Origin: Helicobacter sp. 11S02629-2
GTDB taxonomy: Bacteria; Campylobacterota; Campylobacteria; Campylobacterales; Helicobacteraceae
Length of the DNA stretch: 64,000 nucleotides
Direction of reading: 5' to 3'
NCBI RefSeq assembly: GCF_002272875.1
Contig: NZ_MLAN01000005.1
Coordinates: 1-64,000 of the forward strand
The notes below the pieces were generated by a model, which was not told the DNA's origin, made no database searches, and worked only from the letters and a program-made list of their open reading frames with translations. A program made the position numbers and the translations under genes. Of the stretch, positions 1 to 8,401 are shown one piece after another (within the stretch, counting starts at the first letter, position 1; every line of letters starts with the position of its first letter).

Positions 1-2
1 CT

Positions 3-215
3 AATACTAATATCTTAGTTCAATCAATTAATGACATGGCTGAATCTATAAAAGAACAAGCTAATGGTATAACTCAGATAAATGATGCTATATCTTTACT
101 AGAGCAATCTACTCAAGGTAATGTAAACATAGCAGATGATGCTTCTAAGATTTCTAACTCTGTAACTCATATAGCAGATGAGATAATGAATGATGCTAAT
201 AGGAAGAGGATATAA
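3..215 (+). CDS. Methyl-accepting chemotaxis protein, C-terminal end (partial)
   Basis: The reading frame is open from the left edge and stops at 213-215, giving about 70 residues. They form a polar, alanine- and serine-rich heptad pattern (SINDMAESIKEQANGITQIN, then a run ending ADEIMNDANRKRI), which is typical of the distal cytoplasmic coiled coil of chemotaxis receptors. The hairpin tip that contacts CheA and CheW and the sensory part lie outside the window, so ligand and membrane topology cannot be judged. There is no CheR/CheB-type pentapeptide at the C-terminus. Another long coiled-coil signalling protein is possible but less likely. Confidence 0.75.
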   Translation, partial: NTNILVQSINDMAESIKEQANGITQINDAISLLEQSTQGNVNIADDASKISNSVTHIADEIMNDANRKRI

Positions 216-530
216 GTTTAGATTCTATTCTTGTAGAGGTGGATTTCTGCCTTGCTTTAAAACTAGAAAAGTTTTTAAATATTTGCTTCTTTTAAATAAT
301 CTACTCTCTAACCTCCAAAGTGCGGGGAAGGGAGAACTAAACACAAATAGTTTGTCACTCTAAAACTCAATCATTATAAATACATGATTAGATTTTTTCT
401 CAAGATTTATCTTTGTTTCACTCTGTCAAGAACTATGCGTTTTTTTATCTTGTTTTATAAGATTTCTTTAAAACTTTTTGCTTTGGGGTTATAATCTTAC
501 ATAAAGCCCATGTTAAGTTAAGGATATTAG
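216..530 (+). promoter_or_regulatory. Intergenic region with probable sigma-70 promoter for the YeiH-family gene
   Basis: This 315-base gap has no gene that I can support. A good extended AT-rich -10 box, TATAAT, lies at 490-495, with a T-rich stretch upstream in place of a clear -35 box, as is usual for Campylobacterota vegetative promoters. Transcription would start near 502, giving a leader of about 29 bases, and TTAAGGA just before the ATG at 531 serves as ribosome binding site. The left half (about 310-345) has a short G-rich stretch of unknown meaning. Confidence 0.5.
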
Positions 531-1562
531 ATGCAGTTCATCTTCCGCTTTAGAGATAAACTTAAAACCATACTACCCGGTCTTATCATGGCCATCATCA
601 TAGCCCTTATTAGCATGTATCTTGGGCGGTTTGTCCCTAGCCTTGGAGCAGCAACTGTAGCTATATTTTTAGGCATCATAGCTGGGAACTTATTCTTAGG
701 GCAGAAGGTTTTTCAAGGCGGTTATAAGTACTCAGAATCTAATCTTTTATCCTACTCTATAGTCTTACTTGGTGCAACCGTTGGTGTATCAACCCTAGCT
801 CATATTGGCATAAATGGAGTTGTTTTTATAATAGTGCAGATGGCAGTTACTATACTTGCCATCCTTTATATTGGCAAAAAGTTAGGGTTTAGTAAAAACT
901 TTAGCTTTTTGATGGCTGGGGGGAATGCAGTCTGTGGCTCTTCAGCCATAGCAGCTATAGCACCAGTTGTTAACTCAAATGATAAAGATAGAAGCATGTC
1001 TATAGCTATAGTTAATGTCACTGGTATAGTTTTGATGTTTGTGCTTCCGGGCATTGGCAAGTTTTTATATCACTATGAGACTTTGCATACTTCAGCATTA
1101 ATTGGCGGGGTGTTACAGTCCATTGGTCAGGTGGTCGCAAGTGGGGCTATGGTTAATGGTGAAGTAAAAGACTTAGGGACTATCTTTAAGTTAGTTCGCG
1201 TTATATTTTTAGTAGTAGTGGTGTTAGTTTTTGGTTATATGTATCATAAAAGCAGCAAAGAAGTTATTACCGAAGAAGAAGTTGGCATGAAGTCCAAAAA
1301 GATAACTGTACCTTGGTATGTTATAGGCTTTTTTGTGATGTTTGGGCTTTACTCATTACACATCATCTCGCCTACTGTATCTCACGCGCTTAAGAGTATA
1401 AGTGGGGTCTTAGAAGTCATAGCCCTTGCGGCAATTGGCCTTAGAATCAATATAAGAGAGCTTGTAAAGCAAGGCAAAAAGCTAACTATATACGCTTTTT
1501 GTGTGGGGATAGTACAGATAGTTTGTGCGTTAATACTTTTAAGTTTTATCTTTAAAATATAG
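531..1562 (+). CDS. YeiH/UPF0324-family inner membrane protein (putative sulfate exporter family)
   Basis: A 343-residue protein with about ten hydrophobic segments and very few charges outside short loops. The signature of the family is visible around residues 128-145 (GGNAVCGSSAIAAIAPV), and the N-terminal segment with GRFVPSLGAATVAIFLGIIAGN is also typical. Family members are often labelled putative sulfate exporters; the transported substrate is not established for most of them. It stands alone in its own transcription unit and converges with the lactamase operon, from which it is separated by a strong hairpin. Length is normal for the family and nothing looks broken. Confidence 0.85.
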   Translation: MQFIFRFRDKLKTILPGLIMAIIIALISMYLGRFVPSLGAATVAIFLGIIAGNLFLGQKVFQGGYKYSESNLLSYSIVLLGATVGVSTLAHIGINGVVFIIVQMAVTILAILYIGKKLGFSKNFSFLMAGGNAVCGSSAIAAIAPVVNSNDKDRSMSIAIVNVTGIVLMFVLPGIGKFLYHYETLHTSALIGGVLQSIGQVVASGAMVNGEVKDLGTIFKLVRVIFLVVVVLVFGYMYHKSSKEVITEEEVGMKSKKITVPWYVIGFFVMFGLYSLHIISPTVSHALKSISGVLEVIALAAIGLRINIRELVKQGKKLTIYAFCVGIVQIVCALILLSFIFKI

Positions 1563-1566
1563 ATGC

Positions 1567-1599
1567 CTATCAAGCTAGAAAGCCTTTCTAGTTTGATAG
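1567..1599. terminator. Bidirectional terminator hairpin
   Basis: A 15-base-pair stem (1567-1581 with 1585-1599, one G-T wobble, loop GCC) sits just after the stop of the YeiH-family gene and before the convergent pxpC stop. There is no long U tract on either side, so it may act partly by blocking or by 3'-end protection. Confidence 0.7.
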
Positions 1600-1609
1600 T
1601 TAAGAAGTT

Positions 1610-2563
1610 CTAGCTAAGTTTTGCTTTTATGTCTGCAAGATGTTTTTTAAACTTAGCCCGTTCAGCCAAGGCTTGCTCTAAGCTTACATCTATAAAGTAG
1701 ATTTCTTCATTTGGCCTTAGTTGCCCTAGCTTTGAAAGATCACTTGATATGATAGTAGCTAAGCAGGCATAGCCCCCACCAGAAACAGCATCATTACAAA
1801 GGGCTATAGGCTGATTACCACCGGGGACTTGGATAGAGCCTATAGGGTAGGGGGCATCTACTATGTTTGAAGGGTCACTTCCTGCGCCAAAAGGAGGAGT
1901 TCTTTCCTTAAACTTTAAAGCCCTCCCACCTTTAAATCTATAGCCAACCCTATCAGATTCCTGACTTACTGTCCACTTATCTTCTAAAAAGCTTTTTATG
2001 GAATCTTCTTCTAGCAAATTAGCATAGATTCCAATAGTTACTTTAAGCTCTTTTATAGGCTCTAGTTTAAGATCTATGCTTCTAAGTTTATAAGGCTTAG
2101 GAGGGAAAAGCTTTAGCTTATCACCATCTATAAGCTTTCTTCCCTTATAACCGCCAATTTGCCCTAATAGATAAGTAGACCTAGAATCTAGTATCACTGG
2201 CACATCTATTCCGCCGCTAAAAGCTAGGTAAGACCTAGCGCCAATGGTTGCAAACTTAGTGCTAAAGATATCGCCTTTTTTAACTTCCAAAGAGGTATTA
2301 GACGCTACTTCTTTGCCATTTATTACAGGGGTCATATTAGAGCCACAAAGGGCGATGATACTATCTTGCATAAACTCTATAGTAGGCCCTAAGAAAGTAC
2401 ACTCTAGCACTGCTGCATCTTCATCATTACCAACTAGTAAGTTTGCTACCTTATATGAAAGCTTATCTAGGGCACCACTAGGTGGGATGCCTGCTTCATA
2501 AAAGCCATTTCGTCCATAGTCTTGCACACTAGTAGCAATGCCTGCTTTTAGAATCTTTATCAT
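1610..2563 (-). CDS. pxpC: PxpC/KipA-type lactamase subunit (allophanate hydrolase subunit 2 family)
   Basis: A 317-residue protein of the AHS2/KipA family, the usual length. It shows the N-terminal GIPPSGALD signature near residues 26-34 and a glycine-rich stretch with APYPIGSIQVPGGNQPIAL near residues 235-255, both characteristic. In characterised bacteria PxpB and PxpC act with PxpA to hydrolyse 5-oxoproline to glutamate with ATP; related complexes open other lactams. It is the last gene of a leftward operon, 2 bases after pxpB. The neighbouring GABA genes raise the possibility that the true substrate is 2-pyrrolidone rather than 5-oxoproline; sequence alone cannot decide. Confidence 0.88.
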   Translation of the reverse strand: MIKILKAGIATSVQDYGRNGFYEAGIPPSGALDKLSYKVANLLVGNDEDAAVLECTFLGPTIEFMQDSIIALCGSNMTPVINGKEVASNTSLEVKKGDIFSTKFATIGARSYLAFSGGIDVPVILDSRSTYLLGQIGGYKGRKLIDGDKLKLFPPKPYKLRSIDLKLEPIKELKVTIGIYANLLEEDSIKSFLEDKWTVSQESDRVGYRFKGGRALKFKERTPPFGAGSDPSNIVDAPYPIGSIQVPGGNQPIALCNDAVSGGGYACLATIISSDLSKLGQLRPNEEIYFIDVSLEQALAERAKFKKHLADIKAKLS

Positions 2564-2565
2564 CT

Positions 2566-3450
2566 CTAAGCCCTCCCTTCTAAGATATCTATAACCTGCT
2601 TGTTATAGCCTGCTTTGTCTTTTTGAAAGCTTTCATAGCTAAATGTTAAAGGCTTGATATTTGGCTTATACTCGCCTTTTTTTATCTCTTCGCCTATCTT
2701 TTTATACTCTGCATCATCTATAACTTTAAACTTCACTATATCACCGGGTTTGTGAAATATAAGCGCTCCATTAAAATAGCTTATATTTAGATCTGGGTTA
2801 TAGATAAACATAGGGGTGATTCCAAGTTGTTGATAGCCTCCACCACCTCTAACTGAGTAAGTCACAGCAAAGCAGCCTGCATGCCCTATGGTGTTTTGTA
2901 AGGTGTCAGTTCTTGGACTTAGGTACTTTGGTGCTTCTATCTGGTCTTTTCTATCTACCATCTGATAAAACCAAGGAAGCCCTGCTACAAAGCCTACCAT
3001 AGTTACTATCCAAGGGCTAGTGCTATGTTTTAGTATAAGCTCATCAACTGACTTTAAGCCATTTATCTTAGCGGTGTATTCAATATCAGTTAGGTTTGGG
3101 TCTTGGTGCCTATCTCGAAATCTCATAACTACTTCTTTAGTATAAGGGTCATTATAAAAAACGGGCACTTCTATAACTCTAGTATCTAGGTTTATAGAAT
3201 CAAGCTTGAGATTAGCTTCTAAGTCTTTTAATGTTTCAAGTAGCTTTTTGCCATTAACTAAGTCTGGGTTATAGCGGACTTGATAGCTAGCATTGGCCGG
3301 GCAGATATCAACTATGCCTTTAGTTTTCAAAGCCTTTAGCTTATTAGTCACTTCTAGGGCTTTAAAAAAAGCCTCTAAACTCATATCTTCTTCAATCTCT
3401 ACAAAGATAAATTCATCTCCAGCTAAGCTATATCTAAATCCCATCTTCAT
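2566..3450 (-). CDS. pxpB: PxpB/KipI-type lactamase subunit (allophanate hydrolase subunit 1 family)
   Basis: A 294-residue AHS1/KipI-family protein. The core shows MVGFVAGLPWFYQM and a downstream RGGGGYQQLGITP segment, corresponding to the conserved GFxPGFPY and GGW..IGRTP regions of the family. It is clearly longer than the usual 215-240 residues, with extra sequence around the middle (about residues 115-140) and at the C-terminus, and some family-typical residues are changed. It overlaps the biotinyl-carrier gene by 4 bases and is followed 2 bases later by pxpC, so the three are translationally coupled. Probably the partner of PxpC in an ATP-dependent lactam-opening enzyme. Confidence 0.85.
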   Translation of the reverse strand: MKMGFRYSLAGDEFIFVEIEEDMSLEAFFKALEVTNKLKALKTKGIVDICPANASYQVRYNPDLVNGKKLLETLKDLEANLKLDSINLDTRVIEVPVFYNDPYTKEVVMRFRDRHQDPNLTDIEYTAKINGLKSVDELILKHSTSPWIVTMVGFVAGLPWFYQMVDRKDQIEAPKYLSPRTDTLQNTIGHAGCFAVTYSVRGGGGYQQLGITPMFIYNPDLNISYFNGALIFHKPGDIVKFKVIDDAEYKKIGEEIKKGEYKPNIKPLTFSYESFQKDKAGYNKQVIDILEGRA

Positions 3451-3686
3451 CCTTCCTCTACTCTAACTAAGATGCTTCCTGCTTCTACTACGCTTTCATT
3501 TTGCACTAAGATTTCTACTACCTTCCCAGAGCACTCAGCTTTTATCTCAATAAAAGTTTTCATAACTTCTACTAAAGCTACAGTAGTATCTGGTGTAACT
3601 ATGCTTCCTACTTTTACAAAGTCTTCTTCTGTTGGGCTTGGTTTTGCGTAAAATGTACCCGGTATTGGACTTAGTATATCTATCAT
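3447..3686 (-). CDS. Small biotinyl-carrier domain protein
   Basis: A 79-residue protein that is almost exactly one biotinyl/lipoyl domain. The biotin attachment motif EVMKTF places the target lysine at residue 43, with the mirrored hairpin halves on each side (PGTFY... and SGKVVEILV...). It overlaps pxpB by 4 bases and pxpA by 4 bases. Biotin carriers of acetyl-CoA carboxylase are normally about twice as long and sit next to accC; no biotin carboxylase gene is in this operon, so carboxylation would need one from elsewhere. Linkage to PxpABC-type genes suggests a role in activating the lactam substrate. Confidence 0.85.
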   Translation of the reverse strand: MIDILSPIPGTFYAKPSPTEEDFVKVGSIVTPDTTVALVEVMKTFIEIKAECSGKVVEILVQNESVVEAGSILVRVEEG

Positions 3687-4450
3687 GATGCCTTCCTTAC
3701 AGTTATATTATTATCATCTAATGTTTTTTTAACAGCCTTTATAAGTTCTAAGCAGCCAGCAGTGTCACTATGTATGCACATGGTTTCAAAATCTATTGCT
3801 ATCTCTTTCCCAGAGACTGACTTAATGACTCCTTTTTTTAAAGCTAGTTCTACTTTGTCTTTAACCTCAGCAGGCGTATAAGTCCTAGCTTTTCTAACTA
3901 GCACAAAGTTACCATCATCATCATAGTCTCTATCAACAAGTAGTTCTTTTATATAAGGGTGCTTAGCTTCAAGGGCTGCTTTTTGTAAGTAGCAGTTTTT
4001 AGAGCTAAAGCCTATTATTGGCAAGGTGGCATTTTTCTTTTGTAAGCCTTCTATAAGTGCGTAGGCAAAACCTTCATCAAGCACTGAGTGAAGGTATAAA
4101 GCACCATGAAGTTTTATATGGCTTAAGTTTTCATCATGAAGGCTAGCTAACTCTTTAAGTGCACCTAGTTGATAAAGTACGTCATTTACTAGCGTTTTTG
4201 GTTCTTCTTTTATAAGGCGTCTTCCAAATCCTACTAGGTCTCTAAAGCCCGGATGTGCGCCAACTCCTACTTTATGTGCCTTAGCACTAAGGATGGTTTG
4301 TTCCATGATGTTTGGATCACCTGCGTGGAATCCTGTAGCGATGTTTGCAGAACTTATATACTTTACTATCTCAGAATCTACTCCATCGCCTATGACCCAC
4401 GCACCAAAGTTTTCACCCATGTCACTATTAAAATCTATAACCGTTTTCAT
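3683..4450 (-). CDS. pxpA: PxpA/LamB-YcsF family lactam hydrolase subunit
   Basis: A 255-residue LamB/YcsF-family protein of normal length. It begins with the family signature DFNSDMGENFGAW (residues 6-18) and keeps the metal-site-like segments GFHAGDP (about 41) and KLHGALY (about 113). It is the first gene of the four-gene leftward operon, with pxpA, biotinyl carrier, pxpB and pxpC all overlapping or nearly so. PxpA is the component of 5-oxoprolinase that handles the lactam ring; homologues called LamB occur in lactam utilisation. The shared 233-base upstream region faces gabT. Confidence 0.9.
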   Translation of the reverse strand: MKTVIDFNSDMGENFGAWVIGDGVDSEIVKYISSANIATGFHAGDPNIMEQTILSAKAHKVGVGAHPGFRDLVGFGRRLIKEEPKTLVNDVLYQLGALKELASLHDENLSHIKLHGALYLHSVLDEGFAYALIEGLQKKNATLPIIGFSSKNCYLQKAALEAKHPYIKELLVDRDYDDDGNFVLVRKARTYTPAEVKDKVELALKKGVIKSVSGKEIAIDFETMCIHSDTAGCLELIKAVKKTLDDNNITVRKAS

Positions 4451-4683
4451 ATTTAAGCTCCTTAAAAATAACTTTTTTTATAAGCCTCATTTTTAAGATA
4501 GCAAGTTAAGAGGTTAAAATCATGGAATCTAACTTTGCATTTATGGATATTTCGCACGCCTAGCGATAAAAAGTAACATTTTTTTTATAAATCTTCTTTA
4601 TTTTGTAAAAATTTCACATTTTTAACCTTTTATCTAATACCATGAGTTACAACTTTATTAAATGAAAAACAAAGGATTTCAAA

Positions 4684-5943
4684 ATGGATAAGCTAACACA
4701 AAGACGTTTAAAAGCCACTCCTAGCGGTATAGGTATACTTTGTGACTGGTATATAAAAGACGCAAACAACGCAACTATCACAAGCACAGATGGGCGTGAG
4801 TTTATAGACTTTGCTGGAGGGATAGCTGTCTTAAACACTGGGCATAAACACCCAAAGGTTTTAAAGGCTGTAAAAGACCAACTTGATAAGTTTACTCACA
4901 CTGCTTATCAGATAACTCCTTATGAAAGCTATATAACTTTAGCCGAAGAGATAAACGCCCTTGTCCCAATTAATAATCCAAAAACTTGCTTTTTTTGCAC
5001 AGGAGCTGAAGCTGTGGAAAATGCCATAAAAGTAGCTAGGGCTTATACTAAAAGGGATGCAGTTATAGCGTTTGGGGCGTCATTTCACGGACGTACTTTT
5101 ATGACTATGGGGTTAACTGGGAAAGTGCTTCCTTATAAGGGTCAGTTTGGCACTCCTAACTTCCCAGTATATCATGCCCTTTATCCTAACTTTAGCGATA
5201 ACGTGGGCGTAGAAGAGGCTATAAGAAGTATAGAAAGGCTTTTTAAAACAACTATAGCACCTGATAAAGTAGCAGCTATCATCTATGAGCCAGTACAAGG
5301 TGAAGGTGGCTTTAATATAGCAAATAATGAGTTTGTAACAGCCTTAAGAGCTATATGTGATAAGCATGGGATACTACTTATAGCTGATGAAGTTCAAAGT
5401 GGCTTTGGACGCACAGGCAAGATGTTTGCAAGTGAGTATTTTGATGCTAAGCCAGATATCATAACTATGGCAAAAAGCATAGCTGGGGGCTTTGTGCTTT
5501 CTGGTATAAGTGCAAGGGCTGAAGTTATAGACTGTGTTAATAAAGGTGGCCTTGGAGGCACCTATGCTGGGAATCCTATATCAATAGCTGCAAGCTTAGC
5601 TGTGCTTGAAGTTTTCAAAGAAGAAAAACTACTAGATAGATCTAACTTTTTAGGGGATAAACTGCAAGCTTTCTTAAATGAGCTAGTAAAAAAAGAAAAT
5701 CTAGTGGCAAATGTTAGAGGGCTAGGGTCTATGGTGGCATTAGAGTTTGGAGACGCTGGGCTTCCTAACTTAGATATAGCAAGTAAGGTTCAAGCTAATG
5801 CTATGGAATCTGGTCTACTTTTACTCACATGTGGGGTCTATGGCAATGTGATAAGGTTTTTATACCCTCTAACTATAGAAGAAAAGACTTTTGATAAAGC
5901 ACTTGATATCTTAAAAGCAAGCATCTTAAAGGCACTAAAATGA
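4684..5943 (+). CDS. gabT: 4-aminobutyrate aminotransferase
   Basis: A 419-residue class III PLP-dependent aminotransferase. Long stretches match GabT closely: DFAGGIAVLNTGHKHPKV near residue 43, PVQGEGGF, LIADEVQSGFGRTG near residues 230-243, the PLP lysine in ITMAKSIAGGF at about residue 264, and GGLGGTYAGNPI. It moves the amino group of GABA to 2-oxoglutarate, forming succinate semialdehyde and glutamate. It overlaps gabD by 4 bases. Ribosome binding site AAAGGA precedes the ATG. Other omega-aminotransferases are possible, but the coupling to a semialdehyde dehydrogenase supports GABA. Confidence 0.93.
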   Translation: MDKLTQRRLKATPSGIGILCDWYIKDANNATITSTDGREFIDFAGGIAVLNTGHKHPKVLKAVKDQLDKFTHTAYQITPYESYITLAEEINALVPINNPKTCFFCTGAEAVENAIKVARAYTKRDAVIAFGASFHGRTFMTMGLTGKVLPYKGQFGTPNFPVYHALYPNFSDNVGVEEAIRSIERLFKTTIAPDKVAAIIYEPVQGEGGFNIANNEFVTALRAICDKHGILLIADEVQSGFGRTGKMFASEYFDAKPDIITMAKSIAGGFVLSGISARAEVIDCVNKGGLGGTYAGNPISIAASLAVLEVFKEEKLLDRSNFLGDKLQAFLNELVKKENLVANVRGLGSMVALEFGDAGLPNLDIASKVQANAMESGLLLLTCGVYGNVIRFLYPLTIEEKTFDKALDILKASILKALK

Positions 5944-7373
5944 CTAGCTTAAAACATCTTTTAAATCACCCTGATATTTCATTTACAGAAGTGCCAGATT
6001 CCATAAAAGTTAGCAATCCTGCAAGTGGAGAGACTTTGTGCTATGTTAAAAAAACTAGTGCTAAAGACTTAGAATCTAAGATTAAGCGTTCTAAAGAGGT
6101 TCAAGCAAAGTGGCGTGAGTTGACAGCTAAAGAAAGATCAGACCTACTTATGGCGTGGCATGATGAGATATTAAAAGAAAAAGAAAACCTAGCGCTTTTA
6201 CTTACTAAAGAGATGGGTAAAAGCTTAGGCGAATCAAGAGGCGAGATAGGCTATGGGGCTAGTTTTATAAAATTCTTTGCTGAAGAGTGCAAAAGATTAG
6301 ATGGTGATATCATCCAAAGTGTTATTAAAAACCAAAGGCTTTTAGTTTTAAAAGAGCCAATTGGCGTAACTGCAGCCATCACCCCTTGGAACTTTCCTAA
6401 TGCCATGATAGCTAGAAAGGTAGGCCCTGCCCTTGCTTGTGGCTGTTCTATGTTAGTTAAGCCAGCAAGTGCTACTCCTTTAAGTGCTTATGCCTTAGAA
6501 GTTTTAGCCCTAAAAGTTGGACTTCCTAAAGACTTATTACAAAACGTAAGTGGAAGTGCAAGTGAGATAAGTGAAGTATTTTGTAAAAGTGACATAGTAA
6601 GAAAGATAAGCTTTACGGGCTCTACTGAGATAGGTGCTAAGCTTATGGAACTAGGTGCTAGCACTATAAAAAAGCTTAGCCTTGAGTTAGGAGGTAACGC
6701 ACCAGTTATAGTCTTTGAAGATGCCAATATAGATAAAGCAGTTGAAGGCATCATGGCTTCTAAGTTTAGAAACAGTGGTCAAACTTGTGTCTGTGCTAAT
6801 AGAATCTATGTGCAAGATTCCATCTATGATGCACTTTCTTTAAAGCTAAAAGCTAGGCTAGAAGCCTTAAAAGTAGGTAATGGTGAAATTGAAGGAGTAA
6901 ATCAAGGCCCTTTGATAAACAAAGCTGCGGTTACTAAGGTAGAAGAACATGTAAATGATGCCATTAGCAAAGGCGCTAAGCTAGCCCTTGGCGGCAAGCC
7001 CCACAAGCTTGGCGGAAACTTCTATGAGCCTACTTTGATTTTAGAGGCTAATGAAAAAATGCTAGTTTTTAAAGAAGAAACCTTTGGGCCAGTAGCCCCA
7101 CTTTTTAGATTTAAAAGCGAAGAAGAAGTCATCCAAAAGGCTAATGACACTATCTTTGGCCTAGCAAGCTATATCTTTACTGAAAATGCAAGTCGTCAGT
7201 GGCGAGTAAGTGAAGCTTTAGAGTATGGTATGGTGGGGGTTAACACTGGTCTTATAAGCAATGAAGTAGCACCTTTTGGAGGTGTAAAACAAAGCGGCTT
7301 AGGAAGAGAAGGCTCAAAATACGGACTAGAAGAGTACTGCGAGTTAAAGTACGTGTGTCTTGATCTAAGATAG
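5940..7373 (+). CDS. gabD: Succinate-semialdehyde dehydrogenase
   Basis: A 477-residue aldehyde dehydrogenase. It has the Rossmann-type cofactor region (ITPWNFPNAMIARKVGPALACGCSMLVKP near residue 145, FTGSTEIG near residue 225), the catalytic glutamate in LELGGNAP near residue 250, and the catalytic cysteine in NSGQTC near residue 282. The position directly behind and overlapping gabT points to oxidation of succinate semialdehyde to succinate, closing a GABA shunt. The C-terminal NEVAPFGGVKQSGLGREG is typical of GabD. The cofactor preference (NADP or NAD) cannot be read with certainty. The fucose-type locus downstream lacks its own lactaldehyde dehydrogenase, so a second role is conceivable. 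Confidence 0.92.
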   Translation: MTSLKHLLNHPDISFTEVPDSIKVSNPASGETLCYVKKTSAKDLESKIKRSKEVQAKWRELTAKERSDLLMAWHDEILKEKENLALLLTKEMGKSLGESRGEIGYGASFIKFFAEECKRLDGDIIQSVIKNQRLLVLKEPIGVTAAITPWNFPNAMIARKVGPALACGCSMLVKPASATPLSAYALEVLALKVGLPKDLLQNVSGSASEISEVFCKSDIVRKISFTGSTEIGAKLMELGASTIKKLSLELGGNAPVIVFEDANIDKAVEGIMASKFRNSGQTCVCANRIYVQDSIYDALSLKLKARLEALKVGNGEIEGVNQGPLINKAAVTKVEEHVNDAISKGAKLALGGKPHKLGGNFYEPTLILEANEKMLVFKEETFGPVAPLFRFKSEEEVIQKANDTIFGLASYIFTENASRQWRVSEALEYGMVGVNTGLISNEVAPFGGVKQSGLGREGSKYGLEEYCELKYVCLDLR

Positions 7374-7415
7374 GCTAATAGTATCTTGCTTGTTTTGTCT
7401 ATATGAAAGAGAGGA

Positions 7416-7441
7416 TAGATTCTATTAAGTTATAGAATCTA
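7416..7441. terminator. Hairpin built from TAGATTCTAT / ATAGAATCTA
   Basis: A perfect 10-base-pair stem (7416-7425 with 7432-7441) around a 6-base loop, downstream of gabD in the convergent gap with the iclR-type gene. The arms are the dispersed AGATTCTA word in inverted orientation. Confidence 0.55.
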
Positions 7442-7460
7442 GAAAATATTTGTTTGCCAT

Positions 7461-7479
7461 AGTTTGCCTTTGGCAAACT
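7461..7479. terminator. Second hairpin in the gabD / iclR convergent gap
   Basis: A perfect 8-base-pair stem AGTTTGCC (7461-7468) with GGCAAACT (7472-7479) and loop TTT. It is GC-richer than its surroundings and lies between converging gene ends; it probably helps stop transcription from both sides. Confidence 0.6.
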
Positions 7480-7525
7480 TCATAATGATAAAAAGACGCA
7501 ATCACTACGCCATTAACTAAGTAAC

Positions 7526-8302
7526 TTAATGTCTAAATGAATTTAAGCCACTTTTTGCTATTTCTTGCTCTATATACTCTTTTTTCTTTAAAAGTAAAGT
7601 TTTTATAAACTCAGATTTCTTTTTATTTAGTCGAAATAAAGGCACACTTACACTTATAGCAGCAAAACTGGTAAAAGACTGTGCGACATTTTGCAAGGCT
7701 ACTGCTATACAGCCTATGTCTGGGTTAGTCTCACCGCTTTCACTAGAAATCCCACTTTTTCTAATTAGCTCTATCTTCTTAAGAAGCTCTTCCATGCTAT
7801 TAGTAGTCTTAGGGGTATAAGCTACTAAGCCATTTGGATAGAGTGCACGTATCTCATCATCACTCTTGCAAGATAAAAGTGCGCGTCCTATAGCTGTAGC
7901 ATAGGCATTTAGTGTGTGACCAACTGAAGAAGTAAGCCTTATAGCAGACTGGGTTTCTACCTTGGCTATATAAAGCACCTCACCGCCATCAAGCACGCCA
8001 AGCTGGCAGATCTCATCGCACTCATGGGTTATTTGATTCATAACTTTTTTGACTAGCTCTGTATGGTCAAACTCAGGAAAGTAGCCAGTACCTACTTGGA
8101 AGGAACTTTTACCTATTTGAAACTTATTGCCATTCATTTTTAAAAACTGAGTGTGCAAAAGGGTTAAAACGATGGGGTGTAAGGTACCTTTTGGAATCTT
8201 AGTCACATTTGAAAGTTCTGTTAAAGTTAGTCCTGTTTCGTTTTTATACAAAGCATTTAAAACGCTTGTGACACGCAGGGTTGGGTTGTGTAGAGCTGCC
8301 AT
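7526..8302 (-). CDS. IclR-family transcriptional regulator of the fucose-type operon
   Basis: A 258-residue protein with an N-terminal winged-helix domain (about residues 8-65, LTELSNVTKIPKGTLHPIVLTLL) and the IclR effector domain behind it (LTSSVGHTLNAYATAIGRALLS, then SSESGETNPDIGCIAVALQN). Size and order are normal. It is transcribed away from the aldolase gene, the same arrangement as Cj0480c in the C. jejuni fucose locus, and a 25-base palindrome lies between the two starts. It most likely represses the operon and responds to fucose or a breakdown intermediate. It may also control its own gene. Confidence 0.9.
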   Translation of the reverse strand: MAALHNPTLRVTSVLNALYKNETGLTLTELSNVTKIPKGTLHPIVLTLLHTQFLKMNGNKFQIGKSSFQVGTGYFPEFDHTELVKKVMNQITHECDEICQLGVLDGGEVLYIAKVETQSAIRLTSSVGHTLNAYATAIGRALLSCKSDDEIRALYPNGLVAYTPKTTNSMEELLKKIELIRKSGISSESGETNPDIGCIAVALQNVAQSFTSFAAISVSVPLFRLNKKKSEFIKTLLLKKKEYIEQEIAKSGLNSFRH

Positions 8303-8401
8303 TTTACCGCCAATAAATTTTTAAAATATTTTACAAAAAGAGATTTAAGACAAAATCTATATTCCGCTTTGCTTTCTTTGTGCTAATCTTACATCAGTAT
8401 A

